64,000 bases of DNA from Kutzneria buriramensis. GTDB lineage: Bacteria; Actinomycetota; Actinomycetes; Mycobacteriales; Pseudonocardiaceae. Position numbers and translations under genes: made by a program. Under the pieces are notes generated by a model. That model did not search any database. It worked only from the letters and a program-made list of their open reading frames with translations, and had not been told where the DNA came from. Positions 62,492 to 64,000 of this stretch are shown here, in pieces (position 1 is the first letter of the stretch; each line of letters starts with the position of its first letter). The stretch spans positions 124,001-188,000 of the forward strand of contig NZ_QUNO01000008.1 of NCBI RefSeq assembly GCF_003387475.1, given 5' to 3'.

Positions 62492-64000
62492 ATGTCCCGT
62501 AACGCTAAACGTGTCCTGGCGGCGGTGACGGCCGCCGCGTTGGCGGCCGTCATGATCCCGACCGACGCACAGGCGACGCGGCAACACCTGACCTGGCAAG
62601 CGTGTCCGGCCGACACCCCGGTGCCGGCCGGCGCGCTGCCGCTCGCCGACTACCAGTGCGCGGACCTGACCGTGCCCATGTCCTACCCGGATCCCGACGG
62701 AGCGCAGATCCAGATGGCTGTCGGGCGCTTGCCGGCCGCCGACCAGGCCCACAAGATCGGCACGATCTTCTACAACCCCGGCGGCCCGGGCAATCCCGGG
62801 CGGATCCCGCCCGTGCTGACGGCCGCGCTGCACCAGCGGTTCGACCTCGTCGGCTTCGACCCGCGCGGGGTGGGGGCGAGCACGCCCCTGCACTGCTTCG
62901 CCTCGCCCGACCAGCTGGCCGTGCTGCAACGGGTCGCCGGCCAGTTCCCGACCACCCCGGACCAGGCCCAACGGCAGATCGCCGACGCGCTGACCATCGA
63001 CCAGTGGTGTGGGCAGAACGCCGGACCGCTGATCAACCACATGTCCACGGCGAACGTCGCCCGGGACCTCGACCGGCTGCGGGCCGCCGTCGGCGAATCG
63101 ACGCTGTCGTACTACGGCCTGTCGTACGGCACGGTGCTGGGGGAGACGTACGCCAACCTGTTCCCGGACCGGGTGCGGGCCGTCGTGCTCGACGCCGTCG
63201 ACGATCCGGTGAACTGGTTCACCGGCTACCACCCGGCCGACGCGAACGTGCCGTTCAGCGTGCGGCTCGCCGCCGACCTCGGCACCGAGCAGGCGCTGCA
63301 CTCCTTCCTCACGGCCTGTGCCGCCGACGCGCGCTGCGCCTTCCGGGAGCCCGGCGGCGACCTGTCCGCCAAGTTCGACCGTGTGCTGGACCGGCTCGCC
63401 GCCGGGCCCGTGACGATCACCGACCCCGACAACGGGCAGCCCGTCACGATTCGCTACCAGGACGCCATCGTGCGGACCATCGAGTACCTGACCGACGCCG
63501 ACAACTCCCCGGTGCTCGCACGCTTCCTGCAAGCGCTGGGCACCTCCGATGCCGTTGCCGTGCAAGCGGAATCCACGCCGATCACGACCCCCGCCGACAA
63601 CCTCCTCGCCGGCGGCGCGACCCAGTGCGCCGATGCCACCAACCCGTCCGATCCGTCGGTGTGGCCGCGCTACGCCGCCGCGACGGATCTCCGCGCGCGG
63701 GGCTTCGGGCCGTTCTTCACCTACCTGTCGCTGCCCTGCGTGCGGTTCCCGTCCGAGGATGCCGACCGCTACGCCGGCCCGTGGGACCGCCACACCGCGC
63801 ACACCGTGCTGCTGGTCGGCAACAGGCAGGGCGATCCCGAGACCCCGTACGACGGCGCGCAGCGCACCGCCAGGGATCTCGGGAACGCCCGGCTGCTGAC
63901 GCTCGACTCGTTCGGGCACGGCTCGCTCGGTCACAGCCAGTGCATCGACGACGCCGTGAACGCCTACTTCTTCCGGGTGCACCTGCCCGCTGTCGGAACG
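62492..64000 (+). CDS. Secreted alpha/beta-hydrolase peptidase (tripeptidyl aminopeptidase, SlpD/E-like), cut by window end
   Basis: At least 503 residues; the stop is beyond the window. Signal peptide VLAAVTAAALAAVMIPTDAQA; CADLTVPMSYPDP, IFYNPGGPGNPG (oxyanion), GFDPRGVGASTPLHC, and the nucleophile elbow YYGLSYGTVLG. The C-terminal half has VLLVGNRQGDPETPYDG (acid) and SFGHGSLGHSQC (His). This matches the mycelium-associated aminopeptidases of Streptomyces that release peptides from the N-terminus. ATG 62492 is chosen by the signal peptide. Confidence 0.88.
   Translation, partial: MSRNAKRVLAAVTAAALAAVMIPTDAQATRQHLTWQACPADTPVPAGALPLADYQCADLTVPMSYPDPDGAQIQMAVGRLPAADQAHKIGTIFYNPGGPGNPGRIPPVLTAALHQRFDLVGFDPRGVGASTPLHCFASPDQLAVLQRVAGQFPTTPDQAQRQIADALTIDQWCGQNAGPLINHMSTANVARDLDRLRAAVGESTLSYYGLSYGTVLGETYANLFPDRVRAVVLDAVDDPVNWFTGYHPADANVPFSVRLAADLGTEQALHSFLTACAADARCAFREPGGDLSAKFDRVLDRLAAGPVTITDPDNGQPVTIRYQDAIVRTIEYLTDADNSPVLARFLQALGTSDAVAVQAESTPITTPADNLLAGGATQCADATNPSDPSVWPRYAAATDLRARGFGPFFTYLSLPCVRFPSEDADRYAGPWDRHTAHTVLLVGNRQGDPETPYDGAQRTARDLGNARLLTLDSFGHGSLGHSQCIDDAVNAYFFRVHLPAVGT

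Noticed and set aside
60088-62616. Minus-strand open frame of 842 codons
   Set aside because: It covers parts of three well-supported plus-strand genes (S53 copy 2, aminotransferase, F420 oxidoreductase) and has no start signal or motif.

Overview
The window is high-GC DNA with many GTG and TTG starts, ATGA/GTGA gene overlaps, WhiB, GAF-ANTAR, XRE/DUF5753 and DUF397 genes, a DasR-type site by a chitinase and an SOS box of the Gram-positive type. This points to a filamentous actinomycete, most likely of the Pseudonocardiaceae kind; the species cannot be read from the sequence. No rRNA, tRNA or CRISPR array was seen.

Layout. 1-4461: coiled-coil protein, HdeD-like membrane protein, lipoprotein hydrolase, two decayed gene remnants (cyclase family, aldehyde dehydrogenase) and a YibE/F membrane protein. 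4580-20379: an SOS-box-preceded Rv2578c-type radical SAM gene that carries an intein and is split by a mobile element of about 13.85 kb. The element has a large serine integrase, a nested transfer operon on the minus strand (Xis-like HTH, WhiB, small membrane protein, DUF2637 protein, FtsK/TraB, disordered tail protein), an XRE-TPR regulator, an orphan Imm1 immunity gene, a chain of tiny overlapping genes, a GAF-ANTAR gene and a divergent pair of related membrane-anchored proteins. No replication initiator was recognised. The integration point is at the intein/C-extein splice junction, and the reconstructed attP is symmetric about a central TG.

20380-26130: SAM methyltransferase, XRE/DUF5753 regulator with a DUF397 partner, a flippase-like membrane protein, a DUF4259 protein, and an ECF sigma/YCII pair. 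26199-35120: a TetR-headed operon with a TIGR03084 protein, an AtuA-like protein, two acyl-CoA dehydrogenases and both subunits of a biotin-dependent acyl-CoA carboxylase, which reads as breakdown of a branched or isoprenoid-like acyl-CoA. 35438-43088: esterase, a one-chain sigma factor/zinc anti-sigma motif/membrane/glycosidase fusion, SMI1-like protein, StyA-type monooxygenase, glycine-rich secreted protein, lipoprotein and an orphan LanC-like protein. 43096-47908: a CoA-transferase/acetoacetate-decarboxylase-like/3-hydroxyacyl-CoA dehydrogenase/acyl-CoA dehydrogenase operon with a divergent IclR regulator. 47884-64000: hydrolase with divergent ArsR-like regulator, GH18 chitinase, aspS, phosphotransferase, SGNH hydrolase, two S53 peptidases around a TetR/flavoprotein pair, PLP aminotransferase, F420 oxidoreductase, and a secreted peptidase cut by the window end.

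The points most worth a second look are the element sitting on an intein splice junction, behind a DNA-damage promoter with its integrase gene facing the same way, and the sigma/anti-sigma/sensor-enzyme fusion at 36207-37952.
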